A DNA stretch of 46,018 bases from Candidatus Humimonas hydrogenitrophica (GTDB lineage Bacteria > Gemmatimonadota > Gemmatimonadetes > Palauibacterales > Palauibacteraceae): NCBI GenBank assembly GCA_947581615.1, contig CANPVD010000093.1:1-46018 (forward strand), given 5' to 3'. The position numbers were made by a program, and so were the translations under genes. The notes beneath the pieces were generated by a model that saw only the letters and a program-made list of their open reading frames with translations, had not been told where the DNA came from and ran no database searches. The number at the start of each line of letters is the position of its first letter. Position 1 is the stretch's first letter. Of the stretch, positions 9,721 to 17,276 are shown in pieces.

Positions 9721-9807
9721 CGGACGGGGTGGGATTTGAACCCACGAGGCGCTAGCGCGCCCACACGCTCTCCAGGCGTGCGCCTTAAGCCACTCGGCCA
9801 CCCGTCC
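9721..9807 (-). tRNA. tRNA-Ser (anticodon GGA)
   Basis: On the minus strand an acceptor stem GGACGGG/CCCGTCC (with the usual class II tRNA-Ser D arm GGCCGAGTGGCTTAAGGC), anticodon stem CACGC/GCGTG with loop CTGGAGA (anticodon GGA, codons UCC/UCU), a long variable arm, T arm with TTCAAAT and discriminator G. CCA not encoded. Confidence 0.96.
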
Positions 9808-9857
9808 AACGACGTGGTCGGTACGTCTCTCGACGTCCCCGGTGCCGCGAGCTGAAA

Positions 9858-9943
9858 CGGAGGGGGAGGGATTCGAACCCTCGCGGGCCTTTCGGCCCAA
9901 CGCCTTAGCAGGGCGCCGCCTTAAGCCACTCGGCCACCCCTCC
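9858..9943 (-). tRNA. tRNA-Ser (anticodon GCT)
   Basis: On the minus strand an acceptor stem GGAGGGG/CCCCTCC, D arm GGCCGAGTGGCTTAAGGC, anticodon stem GCGCC/GGCGT (loop CTGCTAA, anticodon GCU, codons AGC/AGU), a long variable arm with a GAAA-capped stem, T arm GAGGG-TTCGAAT-CCCTC and discriminator G. CCA not encoded. Confidence 0.96.
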
Positions 9944-10039
9944 GGGTGTGCACGTTTCAGCCTGTGCCCGAAACGAAAAGGAGTGAAGGACCGCGTCGCC
10001 GCAATCCCTTCACCCCCGTCCGGTCCGTCCCATGTCGAG

Positions 10040-10112
10040 TTGGCCCGCCTGGGTTCGAACCAGGAATCTCTTGGTCCAGAGCCAAGCGTGTTGCCAGTTA
10101 CACCACGGGCCA
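10040..10112 (-). tRNA. tRNA-Gln (anticodon CTG)
   Basis: On the minus strand an acceptor stem TGGCCCG/CGGGCCA starting with the U1-A72 pair characteristic of tRNA-Gln, anticodon stem CTTGG/CCAAG with loop CTCTGGA (anticodon CUG, codon CAG), a short variable loop, T arm CTGGG-class with TTCGAAC, discriminator A. First gene of the cluster, about 80 bases downstream of the promoter at 10192-10220. Confidence 0.96.
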
Positions 10113-10191
10113 ATGTGGCGTCCGGACGCGGCCGGTCCGGACTGCGGAAGGCCCCGGAGAGGAGCCCCGCTCCCCCGAGGAAGGGCCGCCG

Positions 10192-10220
10192 ACAATAGCC
10201 TATCCCTCCGGGGGGAGCAA
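10192..10220 (-). promoter_or_regulatory. Probable promoter of the tRNA cluster
   Basis: Reading the minus strand, TTGCTC (10220-10215) and TATTGT (10197-10192) are separated by exactly 17 bases, a good match to housekeeping sigma hexamers in an otherwise GC-rich stretch. Transcription would start near 10185 and run through tRNA-Gln and the three tRNA-Ser genes. Confidence 0.6.
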
Positions 10221-10245
10221 GTTCCGGCCGCCCCCCGACAAGCCC

Positions 10246-10536
10246 TCAGAGCGTGGGCTCGCGAACCTCCCGGAGCAACGCGAGATCCCCCTCGCGCTCC
10301 TCGGACGCGGCCTCCAGCTCGGCCTGGATCCCGACTACCCGGTCGTCGCCGAGCGCGGCCTCCTGGCCGGCCTGGAATCGGGTCACCTCCACGAAGCGCC
10401 CCGACGTTCCCTCGCCCTCGAGGAGCTCCGAATCGATCCCCATGGCGAACAGCGTCCCGCTCCACTCCGACCACGCCGCCAGGTAGCGCTCCCGCGCTTC
10501 CTCCGCGACGATGGCTCGAACCACGTGCCACCTCAC
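10246..10536 (-). CDS. Small alpha/beta-barrel-like protein coupled to GntR regulator
   Basis: A 96-residue protein starting at a GTG that overlaps the TGA of the GntR gene (GTGA), so translation is probably coupled. The sequence RWHVVRAIVAEEARERYLAAWSEWSG followed by GIDSELLEGEG and GRFVEVTRF has the strand-helix-strand layout and length of dimeric ferredoxin-like proteins (antibiotic biosynthesis monooxygenase/NIPSNAP class), with the second half acidic and helical. I cannot assign a substrate. The coupling suggests it works with, or is made in fixed ratio to, the regulator. Confidence 0.6.
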   Translation of the reverse strand: MRWHVVRAIVAEEARERYLAAWSEWSGTLFAMGIDSELLEGEGTSGRFVEVTRFQAGQEAALGDDRVVGIQAELEAASEEREGDLALLREVREPTL

Positions 10537-11675
10537 GCTCGTCCTGACCTCCTCCGCCGTCTTGTGCGGATCGTGCCCCCGCCGGGACCGCCCGGATCCA
10601 CCCCGATAGGACCGACCGCGAGCCTGCGGGCCAGATCCGCACACAGCGCTGGATCCACAGTCCGGACGCCCAGCAGCCGCGTCGATTCGACCCGACCTTC
10701 CAGCTCCGGACGACAGGCCACGTCGGCCAGCACGAACCGCGCCAGACGCAGCCCCCGGTCGAGCCTCGGAGAGGCGCCTGGCGCCAGGGCCAGGGCGGCG
10801 ACCTCCCGTCCCCGGAGGCCGGCGGCCAGATCCCGGAAGCGTCGACGGAGGGTGGGGCTCACCGAGACGAGCACGGCCACGGCCCCTACGGCCAGGCGTA
10901 GGAGCAGACGGCGCTCCCGGGCCCCTCCTGGAGCCCGGAGCGCCACGACCTCGACCCACGGCGGCAACGCGGCACGCATCGATGGAGCATGGCGTGGGGA
11001 GGTCGCCACCAGGGCTCCGGAGGCGCGTTCGGGTTGCCGCCGGAGGGCGTCGGGGTCCGAGGCCGTAACCCGGATGCCGGAGAGGGCGCACTCGAGCTCT
11101 CGGCGACGAAGCTCCCGCAGCTCGGGCTCCTCGTCGACCACGATGACCCGCCGGGCGGAGAGGGCCGCCCGCCAGCGCTCGAACAGTCCTGCCAGCTCCG
11201 CGGTCCCCGAGCCACGAGCCCGCTCGCGGGCCACGAAGGCACGGAACGGATCCGGATCTCGGCCGCGGCCGACCCCCGGCGCGACGGCGCCGTCGGCCTC
11301 GCCCGTAGCGGCCGCGGTCACGTAGGCACCGCTTCCCGGCTTCAACTCCACCAGGCCCTCCCGGGCCAGGCGGTGGTACGCGGACAGCACGGTGCCGCGG
11401 TCGATCCCGAGACGTTCGGCGAGGACCCGGCCGCCGGGGAGCCGCGCCCCGACCGTGCGACGGTTCTCGCGCAGGGCGGCGGCCAGCTGCGCGGCCAGCT
11501 GGCGGTGGAGCGGCACGGACTCTCCGGGCCGGAGCCGCAGGGAGAGCCACGGCAGGGGCCCGGTGGGATGGCCTGCGTCCGCCGCTGCGCCGCCGCCGGA
11601 GCCGACGCTCCTGCCAGGGCGTGGATCGCAGAACCCGTGTCGCTCCGACGTCTTCGAGTCTCGCCTCCGCTCCAT
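10533..11675 (-). CDS. GntR-type winged-helix regulator with unassigned C-terminal domain
   Basis: A 380-residue protein. Residues about 40-118 form a GntR DNA-binding domain: VPLHRQLAAQLAAAL, LPGGRVLAERLGIDRGTVLSAYHRLAREGLVELKPGSGAYV. The C-terminal 240 residues are Arg/Ala/Leu-rich with alternating strand-helix segments (RVIVVDEE, GALVATS, WVEVVALRA, AVAVLVSVS, RFVLADVA). They do not match the aminotransferase domain of MocR regulators, nor FCD or UTRA; the pattern is closer to a ligand-binding Rossmann-like fold, perhaps like PBP or receiver-type effectors. The ATG at 11675 has GGAGGT 4 bases upstream. GTATAC at 11693-11698 may be an operator. It is divergent from the saccharopine dehydrogenase-like gene, a plausible target. 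Confidence 0.82.
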   Translation of the reverse strand: MERRRDSKTSERHGFCDPRPGRSVGSGGGAAADAGHPTGPLPWLSLRLRPGESVPLHRQLAAQLAAALRENRRTVGARLPGGRVLAERLGIDRGTVLSAYHRLAREGLVELKPGSGAYVTAAATGEADGAVAPGVGRGRDPDPFRAFVARERARGSGTAELAGLFERWRAALSARRVIVVDEEPELRELRRRELECALSGIRVTASDPDALRRQPERASGALVATSPRHAPSMRAALPPWVEVVALRAPGGARERRLLLRLAVGAVAVLVSVSPTLRRRFRDLAAGLRGREVAALALAPGASPRLDRGLRLARFVLADVACRPELEGRVESTRLLGVRTVDPALCADLARRLAVGPIGVDPGGPGGGTIRTRRRRRSGRA

Positions 11676-11850
11676 GCCACCTCCGTTATGCGGTATACCT
11701 ATCGGTGATCGGGCCGGAGCCTTATGTATGGGGCCGTCCTCAACCCCCGCTCATCCAGGGGCCCGGACCGGGACCGCGGCGCCGATCCATCTTCAGGCGG
11801 CCGGGACCCGCTGATCTCGGACATCAACACGCTACCAAGGGTTGTTGCCA

Positions 11851-12993
11851 ATGCGACTGCTGGTATTGGGCGCGGGGCTCCAGGGCTCCGCCTGCGCGTA
11901 CGATCTCCTCACCCAGGACGACGTGGAGGGCGTCACCCTCGCCGACCTGGATCCGACGGGAGCCTCCTTCCTGCCCGGCGACCCGCGGCTGCGGCGCCTC
12001 GTCCTCGACTTCAGCGACCACACGGCCCTCCGGGAGGCCATGGACGGCCACGACGTCGTCCTCTCCGCGGCGCCCTACTACTTCAACGGCGACCTGGCCC
12101 GGTTGGCGATCTCGGAGGGGCTCGACTACAGCGACCTGGGCGGCAACACCGACATCGTGTTCGAGCAGCTCGACATGGCGGGAGAAGCCGGAGACGCCGG
12201 GTGCACGGCCGTCCCGGACGTCGGGCTCGCGCCGGGCATGATCAACGTGCTCGCCGCCGAGACGACCCGGAGTCTGGACGAAGCCGAGTCGGTGATCATG
12301 TACGTCGGCGGCCTACCGCAGCATCCGCATCCGCCGCTCAACTACCAGGTGGTGTACTCGCTCGAGGGAGCGCTGGACTACTACACGACCCCCTCGTGGA
12401 TCGTCCGCGGCGGCCGGCGCCAGAGGATCGATGCCCTCTCGGAGCTGGAGACCCTGGAGTTCGGCGAGCTGGGAGCGCTGGAGGCGTTCCACACGGGGGG
12501 CGGCGCGTCCACCATGCCCTTCCGGTTCGAGGGTCGGGTGGACCGGCTCGAGTACAAGACGCTCCGCTATCCGGGACACGCCCACATCATGCACGCCATC
12601 CGGGAACTCGGACTCCTCTCCCAGGAGCCGGTGCGGGTGGAGTCGGCGGAGGTCGCGCCCCGGGACGTGTTCCTGGCCTGCGCCAAGCCGCACCTGACCT
12701 TCCCCGGCGAACCGGATCTCGTCGCGCTCCGGGTCGTGGCGCGCGGCACGCGCGGCGGCCGGCCCACGACCCTCGTGTACGAGCTCCTGGACCGAGAGGA
12801 CCCGGAGACGGGCATCACGGCGATGGAGCGGACCACGGGTTTCACGCTGTCCATCGTGGGGCTCTTCCTGGGGAGGGACGTCATCGAGGAGGTCGGCGTG
12901 TTCGCGCCCGACGAGGCGATTCCCGCCGACACCTATCTGCAGGAGCTCGAGGATCGGGGCATCCGCGTGCGGTCGAGCGAGACGACGGGGTAG
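11851..12993 (+). CDS. Saccharopine dehydrogenase-family oxidoreductase (lysine metabolism)
   Basis: A 380-residue NAD(P)-binding protein. It opens with MRLLVLGAGLQGSACAYDLL (Rossmann GxGxxG) and an acidic residue at the end of strand 2 (ADLDPT). Then come VVLSAAPYYFN, DLGGNTDIVFEQ and PDVGLAPGMINVLAA, motifs of the LYS9/carboxynorspermidine synthase-like group, followed by the saccharopine dehydrogenase C-terminal catalytic domain (YVGGLPQHP, TLRYPGHAHIMHAI). These enzymes interconvert saccharopine or related imino acids with lysine or aminoadipate semialdehyde, or act as lysine dehydrogenases; the exact reaction is open. ATG 11851 is preferred over the in-frame TTG at 11842. It is convergent with the MoeZ-fusion gene. 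Confidence 0.88.
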   Translation: MRLLVLGAGLQGSACAYDLLTQDDVEGVTLADLDPTGASFLPGDPRLRRLVLDFSDHTALREAMDGHDVVLSAAPYYFNGDLARLAISEGLDYSDLGGNTDIVFEQLDMAGEAGDAGCTAVPDVGLAPGMINVLAAETTRSLDEAESVIMYVGGLPQHPHPPLNYQVVYSLEGALDYYTTPSWIVRGGRRQRIDALSELETLEFGELGALEAFHTGGGASTMPFRFEGRVDRLEYKTLRYPGHAHIMHAIRELGLLSQEPVRVESAEVAPRDVFLACAKPHLTFPGEPDLVALRVVARGTRGGRPTTLVYELLDREDPETGITAMERTTGFTLSIVGLFLGRDVIEEVGVFAPDEAIPADTYLQELEDRGIRVRSSETTG

Positions 12994-13005
12994 GGCGCCC
13001 GCCCT

Positions 13006-14466
13006 TCAGTAGGTCGGCATCGAGGGATCCACGTCCCGGGCCCAGGCCAGGATGCCGCCCTCCAGGTTGAAGACGTCCTCGAAGCCCTCACGCCGCAGGA
13101 GCCGGACGGCGTCGGCGCTGCGGCTGCCGGAGCGGCACTGGAGCACCAGGGTCGCCTCACGATCCAGCTCCCCGATCTTCTCCGGCAGCTCTCCCAGCGG
13201 GATGAGGCGCGCTCCAGCGCTCTCGAGGTTGCAGATGCGCCATTCATAGGGCTCGCGCACGTCGATGAGCTGGTAGCGCTCACCCCCACGGCTCCAGCGC
13301 GCCAGCTGCTCGGCCCCGATGGAAGGGACGTCCGCGTCCACTGACGCACCTGCCCCAAGGCCGCAGAAGACCTCGTAGTCGATGAGCTCGGTGAGGGTGG
13401 GGTGCTCGCCGCACACCGGGCAGTCCGGGTCCTTCTCCACCTCGACCTCCCGGAACTCCATCCCGAGCGCGTCGAACAGGAGGAGACGCCCGGAAAGCGG
13501 GCGTCCGCGGCCCAGAATGAGCTTCACCGCCTCGATGGCCTGCACGGTCCCGATGATCCCGGGCAGGACCCCGAGCACTCCCGCGTCCGCGCAGCTCGGC
13601 ACGAGTCCCGGCGGGGGCGGCTCGGGGAACAGGCACCGGTAGCAGGGGCCATCCTCGAGCCCGAACAGGGAGGCCTGCCCCTCGAACCGGTAGATGGCCC
13701 CGTACACGAAGGGGATCCCCAGGAACACACACGCGTCGTTGACCAGGTAACGAGTCGGGAAGTTGTCGCTCCCATCGACCACCAGGTCCCATCCGTCCAG
13801 CACCTCGAGAGCGTTGTCGGAGATGAGCCGGGTCTCGAACGTCCGCACGTCGATCTCCGGGTTGAGCGCCTCGAGCCTTCGCCGCGCGGAGTCGAGCTTG
13901 GGCGCGCCCACGGAGTCGGTGTCGTGGAGGAGCTGGCGCTGGAGGTTCGTGATGTCGACGACGTCCCGATCGACGAGGCCGAGCGTGCCGACGCCCGCCG
14001 CGGCCAGGTAGAGGGCCGCCGGCGAGCCGAGCCCGCCGGCGCCGACCAGGAGCACGCGGGCGGCCTTCAGCCGCGCCTGCCCCCCGTAGCCCACCTCCGG
14101 GATCATGAGGTGGCGGCTGTAGCGTCGAAGTTCGTCCGGGCTGAAGTCCACGGCGCCGCTCCGCTCCGCCGCCGGCGAGGCCACCGGGGCGCCGCCGGCG
14201 ATCGAGGGCACGATGCGGATCTCGTCGCCGTCGGACAGCCCGACCCCGCCTTCCCCCAGGTTGCGGATGCTGCGGTCGCCGAGGTAGACGTTCACGAAGC
14301 GGCGCAGCTCGCCCTCCTCGGTGAACAGGTGGTCGCGCAGCGCGCCGTGCTGCTCGGTCAGGCGCTCGAGCGCCTCGGCCACGGTCGCCGCCCGCACCTC
14401 GGTCTCGGAACGTCCGCCTGCGAAAGATCGCAGCGGGGTCGGTACGCGGATACTCACTCTGGCCAT
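13006..14466 (-). CDS. CysO/MoaD-MoeZ-rhodanese triple fusion (sulfur carrier plus its activating enzyme)
   Basis: A 486-residue three-domain protein. Residues 1-92 are a beta-grasp MoaD/ThiS/CysO-like domain ending in SIAGG (GG at 91-92), which is not the C-terminus but continues as APVASPAAERSG. Residues 108-370 are a ThiF/MoeB/MoeZ adenylating domain: GAGGLGSPA nucleotide loop, DRDVVDITNLQRQ, DGSDNFPTRY, zinc cysteines CYRC (275/278) and CPVC (349/352), and Cys292 in the active-site loop. Residues 385-480 are a rhodanese domain with active-site Cys444 in QCRSGSRS. MoeZ-type enzymes adenylate the carrier's C-terminal glycine and convert it to a thiocarboxylate. Here carrier and enzyme are one chain, so the carrier may need proteolytic release after GG. 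It starts 4 bases after the CysM-JAMM stop, same operon. Confidence 0.92.
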   Translation of the reverse strand: MARVSIRVPTPLRSFAGGRSETEVRAATVAEALERLTEQHGALRDHLFTEEGELRRFVNVYLGDRSIRNLGEGGVGLSDGDEIRIVPSIAGGAPVASPAAERSGAVDFSPDELRRYSRHLMIPEVGYGGQARLKAARVLLVGAGGLGSPAALYLAAAGVGTLGLVDRDVVDITNLQRQLLHDTDSVGAPKLDSARRRLEALNPEIDVRTFETRLISDNALEVLDGWDLVVDGSDNFPTRYLVNDACVFLGIPFVYGAIYRFEGQASLFGLEDGPCYRCLFPEPPPPGLVPSCADAGVLGVLPGIIGTVQAIEAVKLILGRGRPLSGRLLLFDALGMEFREVEVEKDPDCPVCGEHPTLTELIDYEVFCGLGAGASVDADVPSIGAEQLARWSRGGERYQLIDVREPYEWRICNLESAGARLIPLGELPEKIGELDREATLVLQCRSGSRSADAVRLLRREGFEDVFNLEGGILAWARDVDPSMPTY

Positions 14467-14470
14467 GGTG

Positions 14471-16003
14471 TCACGTCTCCTCTCGTAGACCGATGTCTCC
14501 TGCCGATGCGGTCGTTCCGCGCGGCGCGTCCGCGAGCCCCGGGGCCGCCCCGTCCGACGCGTCCCGAACGCTCAACGTCCCCTCGGCCGGCTCCCCGTCG
14601 GTGCCGAACGTCCACACGCGCCCCTCGGCGGCTCCGCTCTCGCGTACGCGCACGATGAGGTAGACGTACCAGGGCCACGCCCGGCCCCGGTCGGTGGCCG
14701 AGGGGACCGGGTCGACGTTCGGGTGCGAGTGGAAGAAGCCGAGGACCGTCGGGCCCCCACGGTCCTCCGCCGCCACCAGCTCGCGCAGGACCTCGGGGTC
14801 CACCTCGTAGCGGTCGTTCCGCTCCCCGCTCCGGTTCTCCGCCGGCACGACCTCCCGGACGATGCGAGTGGCGCCGTCCACCTCGCCCAGGAGGACGCCG
14901 CAGCCCTCTCCCGGATAGGCCGCCTCGAGGCCGCGGTGGAGAGCGTCCAGGAGGGGCCGCGCGACGATGAGCGAGGCCTCCGGCGACGGCCGCTCCGGGC
15001 TTCCCCCGGCGACCGGCCGCCCGGCCGCCGGATGCTCGCGGTCGGTCCACCAGGCTTCGCTCAGGTACCGGGCGCCGCCGTCCGGGAGGACGGTGACGAC
15101 GGTCCCACTCTCCAGACCCGCCGCGACCCGGCGCGCGGCCGCGCAGGCCGCTCCGGCCGAGGGCCCCACGAACAGCCCCGCCTCCTCCGCGAGCTCCGAG
15201 GCGGCCCGGCGCGCCTCATCCGTGGAGATCCGCAGGCGCTCGTCGATCAGGGACGGGTCGTAGATGTCCGGCGTGCGGGCGGTCGGAAGGTGCTTGAGCC
15301 CCTCGAGCCCGTGCATGGGGGCATCGGGTTCCACGGCCACGACCCTCACCCCCGGCGCCAGCTCGCGCAGCCGCCGGGCACTCCCGACCAGCGTCCCCGT
15401 CGTTCCGAGCCCGGCCACCAGGTGGGTGATCGACCCGCCGGTCTGCTCCCAGATCTCGGCGGCCGTCCCCTCGTAGTGCGCGCGCCAGTTGTCGGGGTTT
15501 CCGTACTGGTCCGCGTACCAGAAGCGGTCGGGCTCGCGCTCGGCCATGTCGCGCGCCATGTCGGCCGCGCCGTCGGTCCCCTCCATCTCGTCCGTGAGCA
15601 CGACCTCGGCTCCGTAGGCGGCCAGCGTGAGCCGGCGCTCGCGGCTGGCGTTCTCGGGGAGGCAGAGGGTCACGCCGAAGCCGAGGGCCGCGCCGAGCAT
15701 GGCGTAGGCGATGGCCGTGTTGCCCGAGCTCGCGTCGAGGAGTCGGGGGGCCGGCGGGGGCCGGCTCCCGTTCGGCCGATCGCTCCGTCCGTCCGACGGA
15801 CCGGGGACCTCGGTCCACGCCCGGCGCGCTACCAGGTCGCCCCGCTCCAGGGCGCCACGGACGATGGACCACGCGGTCCGGTCCTTCACCGAACCGCCCG
15901 GGTTCATCCATTCGGCCTTGCCGAGGACGCGCACACCCTCCCGTGGCGAGGGGAGAGGAAGGAGGGGCGTCCCGCCGATGCGCTCCACCAGCGCCCGGCT
16001 CAA
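14471..16003 (-). CDS. Cysteine synthase CysM fused to JAMM (Mec+) protease
   Basis: About 510 residues with two domains. The N-terminal 325 residues are a PLP-dependent cysteine synthase of the CysM type: GGTPLLPL, NPGGSVKDRTA (PLP lysine), LLDASSGNTAIAYAM, GLGTTGTLVG and a PSAGAAC cradle. The C-terminal 150 residues are a JAMM/MPN+ metalloprotease: catalytic Glu in YPGEGCGVLLGE and the zinc motif HSHPNVDPVPSATD. In mycobacteria CysM makes CysO-bound cysteine from O-phosphoserine and thiocarboxylated CysO, and Mec+ clips off the cysteine; here both activities are on one chain. A Pro/Ser/Asp-rich insertion of about 20 residues precedes the SSGNT loop. The likely start is a TTG at 16003 overlapping the upstream stop (TTGA); an in-frame ATG at 16045 is possible. 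Confidence 0.93.
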   Translation of the reverse strand: MSRALVERIGGTPLLPLPSPREGVRVLGKAEWMNPGGSVKDRTAWSIVRGALERGDLVARRAWTEVPGPSDGRSDRPNGSRPPPAPRLLDASSGNTAIAYAMLGAALGFGVTLCLPENASRERRLTLAAYGAEVVLTDEMEGTDGAADMARDMAEREPDRFWYADQYGNPDNWRAHYEGTAAEIWEQTGGSITHLVAGLGTTGTLVGSARRLRELAPGVRVVAVEPDAPMHGLEGLKHLPTARTPDIYDPSLIDERLRISTDEARRAASELAEEAGLFVGPSAGAACAAARRVAAGLESGTVVTVLPDGGARYLSEAWWTDREHPAAGRPVAGGSPERPSPEASLIVARPLLDALHRGLEAAYPGEGCGVLLGEVDGATRIVREVVPAENRSGERNDRYEVDPEVLRELVAAEDRGGPTVLGFFHSHPNVDPVPSATDRGRAWPWYVYLIVRVRESGAAEGRVWTFGTDGEPAEGTLSVRDASDGAAPGLADAPRGTTASAGDIGLREET

Positions 16004-16842
16004 CGCTCCACCGGCACGCCCACCAGCGAGCCGTACTCGGTCCACGAGCCGTCGTAGTTGCGGGCGTCCTCGTGGCCGAGGAGCTCGTGCAGGACGAACC
16101 AGGTGTGGGCGGCCCGCTCCCCGATGCGGCAGTAGGCCACGACCTCGCCGCTGTCGAGCACTTCCCGGTACAGGGCCCGCAGCTCATCCTCGTCCCGGAA
16201 GGTCCCGTCCTCCCGGGCCGCTCTCGACCACGGGATGTTGCGCGCCCCCGGGATGTGGCCGCCCACGTACGGCTGCTCCTGGGGAAGGTGGTCGGGCGCC
16301 AGCTTCTCGCCACTGAACTCCTCGGGCGAACGCACGTCCACGAAGCCCGTGGCCCGGTCGCTCCCCGAAGCCGTCCGGAGGACGTGGTCCCTCAGGGCCC
16401 GGAGCTCGGGACGCTCCGGCCCGAGAGCCGTGAGCTCGACCGGCGCGGGCGTCGGTACGCCGCTCTCCAGGGGCCGCCCCTCGGACTCCCACTTCACCCG
16501 GCCGCCGTCCAGCAGCCGGACGCGGTCGAAGCCCCGATAGCGAAGCAGCCAGTAGGCGTAGGCGGCGAACCAGTTGTTGTTGCCGCCGTACAGGACGACG
16601 GCGCCGTCATTCCCGACGCCGCTCTCCTGGAGAAGGGCGCGGAGGGCGTCCTGGTCCAGGTAGTCGCGCCGAACGGGATGCTGGAGATCCCGGTTCCAGT
16701 CCCAGCGTAGGGCTCCCGGGATGTGGCCGGCGTCGTAGGCGGTCGTGTCCTCGTCCACCTCGATGACCCGGACCTCCGGGTCGTCCAGGTGCTCGGCCAG
16801 CCACTGCGTGGACGCCAGCGCTTCGGGATTCGCGTAGCTCAT
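16000..16842 (-). CDS. Thiosulfate/3-mercaptopyruvate sulfurtransferase (tandem rhodanese, SseA/CysA2-like)
   Basis: A 280-residue protein of two rhodanese domains. The inactive N-terminal domain has VIEVDED...AGHIPGALRWDWN. The catalytic C-terminal domain has FVDVRSPEEFSGE, GGHIPGARNIPW and the active-site loop AYCRIGERAAHTW, where CRIGER is the loop of thiosulfate sulfurtransferases. It would carry sulfane sulfur, probably to the MoeZ-type fusion that thiocarboxylates the CysO-like carrier two genes downstream. The ATG at 16842 is chosen because GAGGAG precedes it closely; an in-frame ATG at 16872 is less well placed. It is the first enzyme behind the cysteine leader and terminator, and overlaps the next gene by 4 bases. 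Confidence 0.94.
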   Translation of the reverse strand: MSYANPEALASTQWLAEHLDDPEVRVIEVDEDTTAYDAGHIPGALRWDWNRDLQHPVRRDYLDQDALRALLQESGVGNDGAVVLYGGNNNWFAAYAYWLLRYRGFDRVRLLDGGRVKWESEGRPLESGVPTPAPVELTALGPERPELRALRDHVLRTASGSDRATGFVDVRSPEEFSGEKLAPDHLPQEQPYVGGHIPGARNIPWSRAAREDGTFRDEDELRALYREVLDSGEVVAYCRIGERAAHTWFVLHELLGHEDARNYDGSWTEYGSLVGVPVER

Positions 16843-16904
16843 CGGCTCCTCTTTCCTGTGTCTCGGGTCCATGGTCGGTCGCGCTCCGCGGTGACGCCGG
16901 GATG

Positions 16905-16928
16905 AAAAAAGACCGCTCTCGCGAGCGG
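16905..16928 (-). terminator. Intrinsic terminator of the cysteine attenuator
   Basis: On the minus strand a 6-bp GC stem (CCGCTC/GAGCGG, 16928-16923 with 16918-16913) capped by GCGA is followed directly by TCTTTTTT. It lies after the Cys-rich leader ORF (stop at 16979) and 63 bases before the sulfurtransferase start, so it would stop transcription before the cysteine genes unless prevented from forming. Confidence 0.82.
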
Positions 16929-17029
16929 CCTCGTCGTCTCCTCTCCGGGGGGTCGGGGTCGGCCCGACGCGCGCGTTCCTACCGCATCAAGCCTGCCCTC
17001 CCCACGGAGCGGCACGAGGCCGCCGTGGG
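16925..17029 (-). promoter_or_regulatory. Cysteine attenuator: protector hairpin and antiterminator segments
   Basis: Three mutually exclusive pairings can be drawn on the minus-strand RNA. The protector is 17029-17020 with 17012-17001 (10 bp with a 2-base bulge, 7-base loop). The antiterminator is 17023-17014 (GCGGCCTCGT) with 16934-16925 (ACGAGGCCGC), a perfect 10-bp match that uses the 5' arm of the terminator. The terminator is 16928-16913. A ribosome stalled on the Cys codons at 17053-17039 would cover the protector's 5' arm, freeing the antiterminator. This is read from sequence; folding energies were not computed. Confidence 0.72.
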
Positions 17030-17131
17030 CGGCATGGGACACATACAGGTACACGCGTGCACGGCGCGGGCGGGCCCCCCCCGTGGGGCTTCGGCGCCTG
17101 GTGCCGTCCGGCTGTAGGCAGCATCCTGCAT
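16979..17131 (-). CDS. Cysteine-rich leader peptide (attenuation uORF), 50 residues
   Basis: An ATG at 17131 with GGAGG 5 bases upstream opens a 50-codon frame ending in TAG. The peptide contains HACTCMCPMP (Cys at 27, 29, 31) and another Cys at 40. The three clustered Cys codons are all TGT, the codon normally avoided at this GC content, which would make the ribosome sensitive to charged tRNA-Cys. The frame ends 50 bases before an intrinsic terminator that precedes the cysteine biosynthesis genes. Comparable Cys-rich upstream ORFs act as cysteine-responsive attenuators in mycobacteria. A shorter version from a GTG at codon 24 is possible. It is not expected to have a function as a protein. 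Confidence 0.75.
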   Translation of the reverse strand: MQDAAYSRTAPGAEAPRGGPARAVHACTCMCPMPPTAASCRSVGRAGLMR

Positions 17132-17276
17132 CTGTCCCTCCGCGGTCAGTCTCTCACGGCGCATCGAGCGGACCGGCATCCTCGCCGGCCCGATCCCCTT
17201 CGCCTCATCCAGAATCCCCGATAGGCAAGAAAGGTTCCGCGACGCACGCCGCTCCCCACCTCCCTCGGCGTCCACT

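Noticed and set aside
17132-17276. SAM-I, SAM-II, SAH or fluoride riboswitch upstream of the cysteine or methionine genes
   Set aside because: I looked for the conserved cores of these aptamers on the minus strand at 17132-17276 and 22047-22185 and did not find them; the leader ORFs with terminators explain the spacing better. A covariance-model search would settle it.
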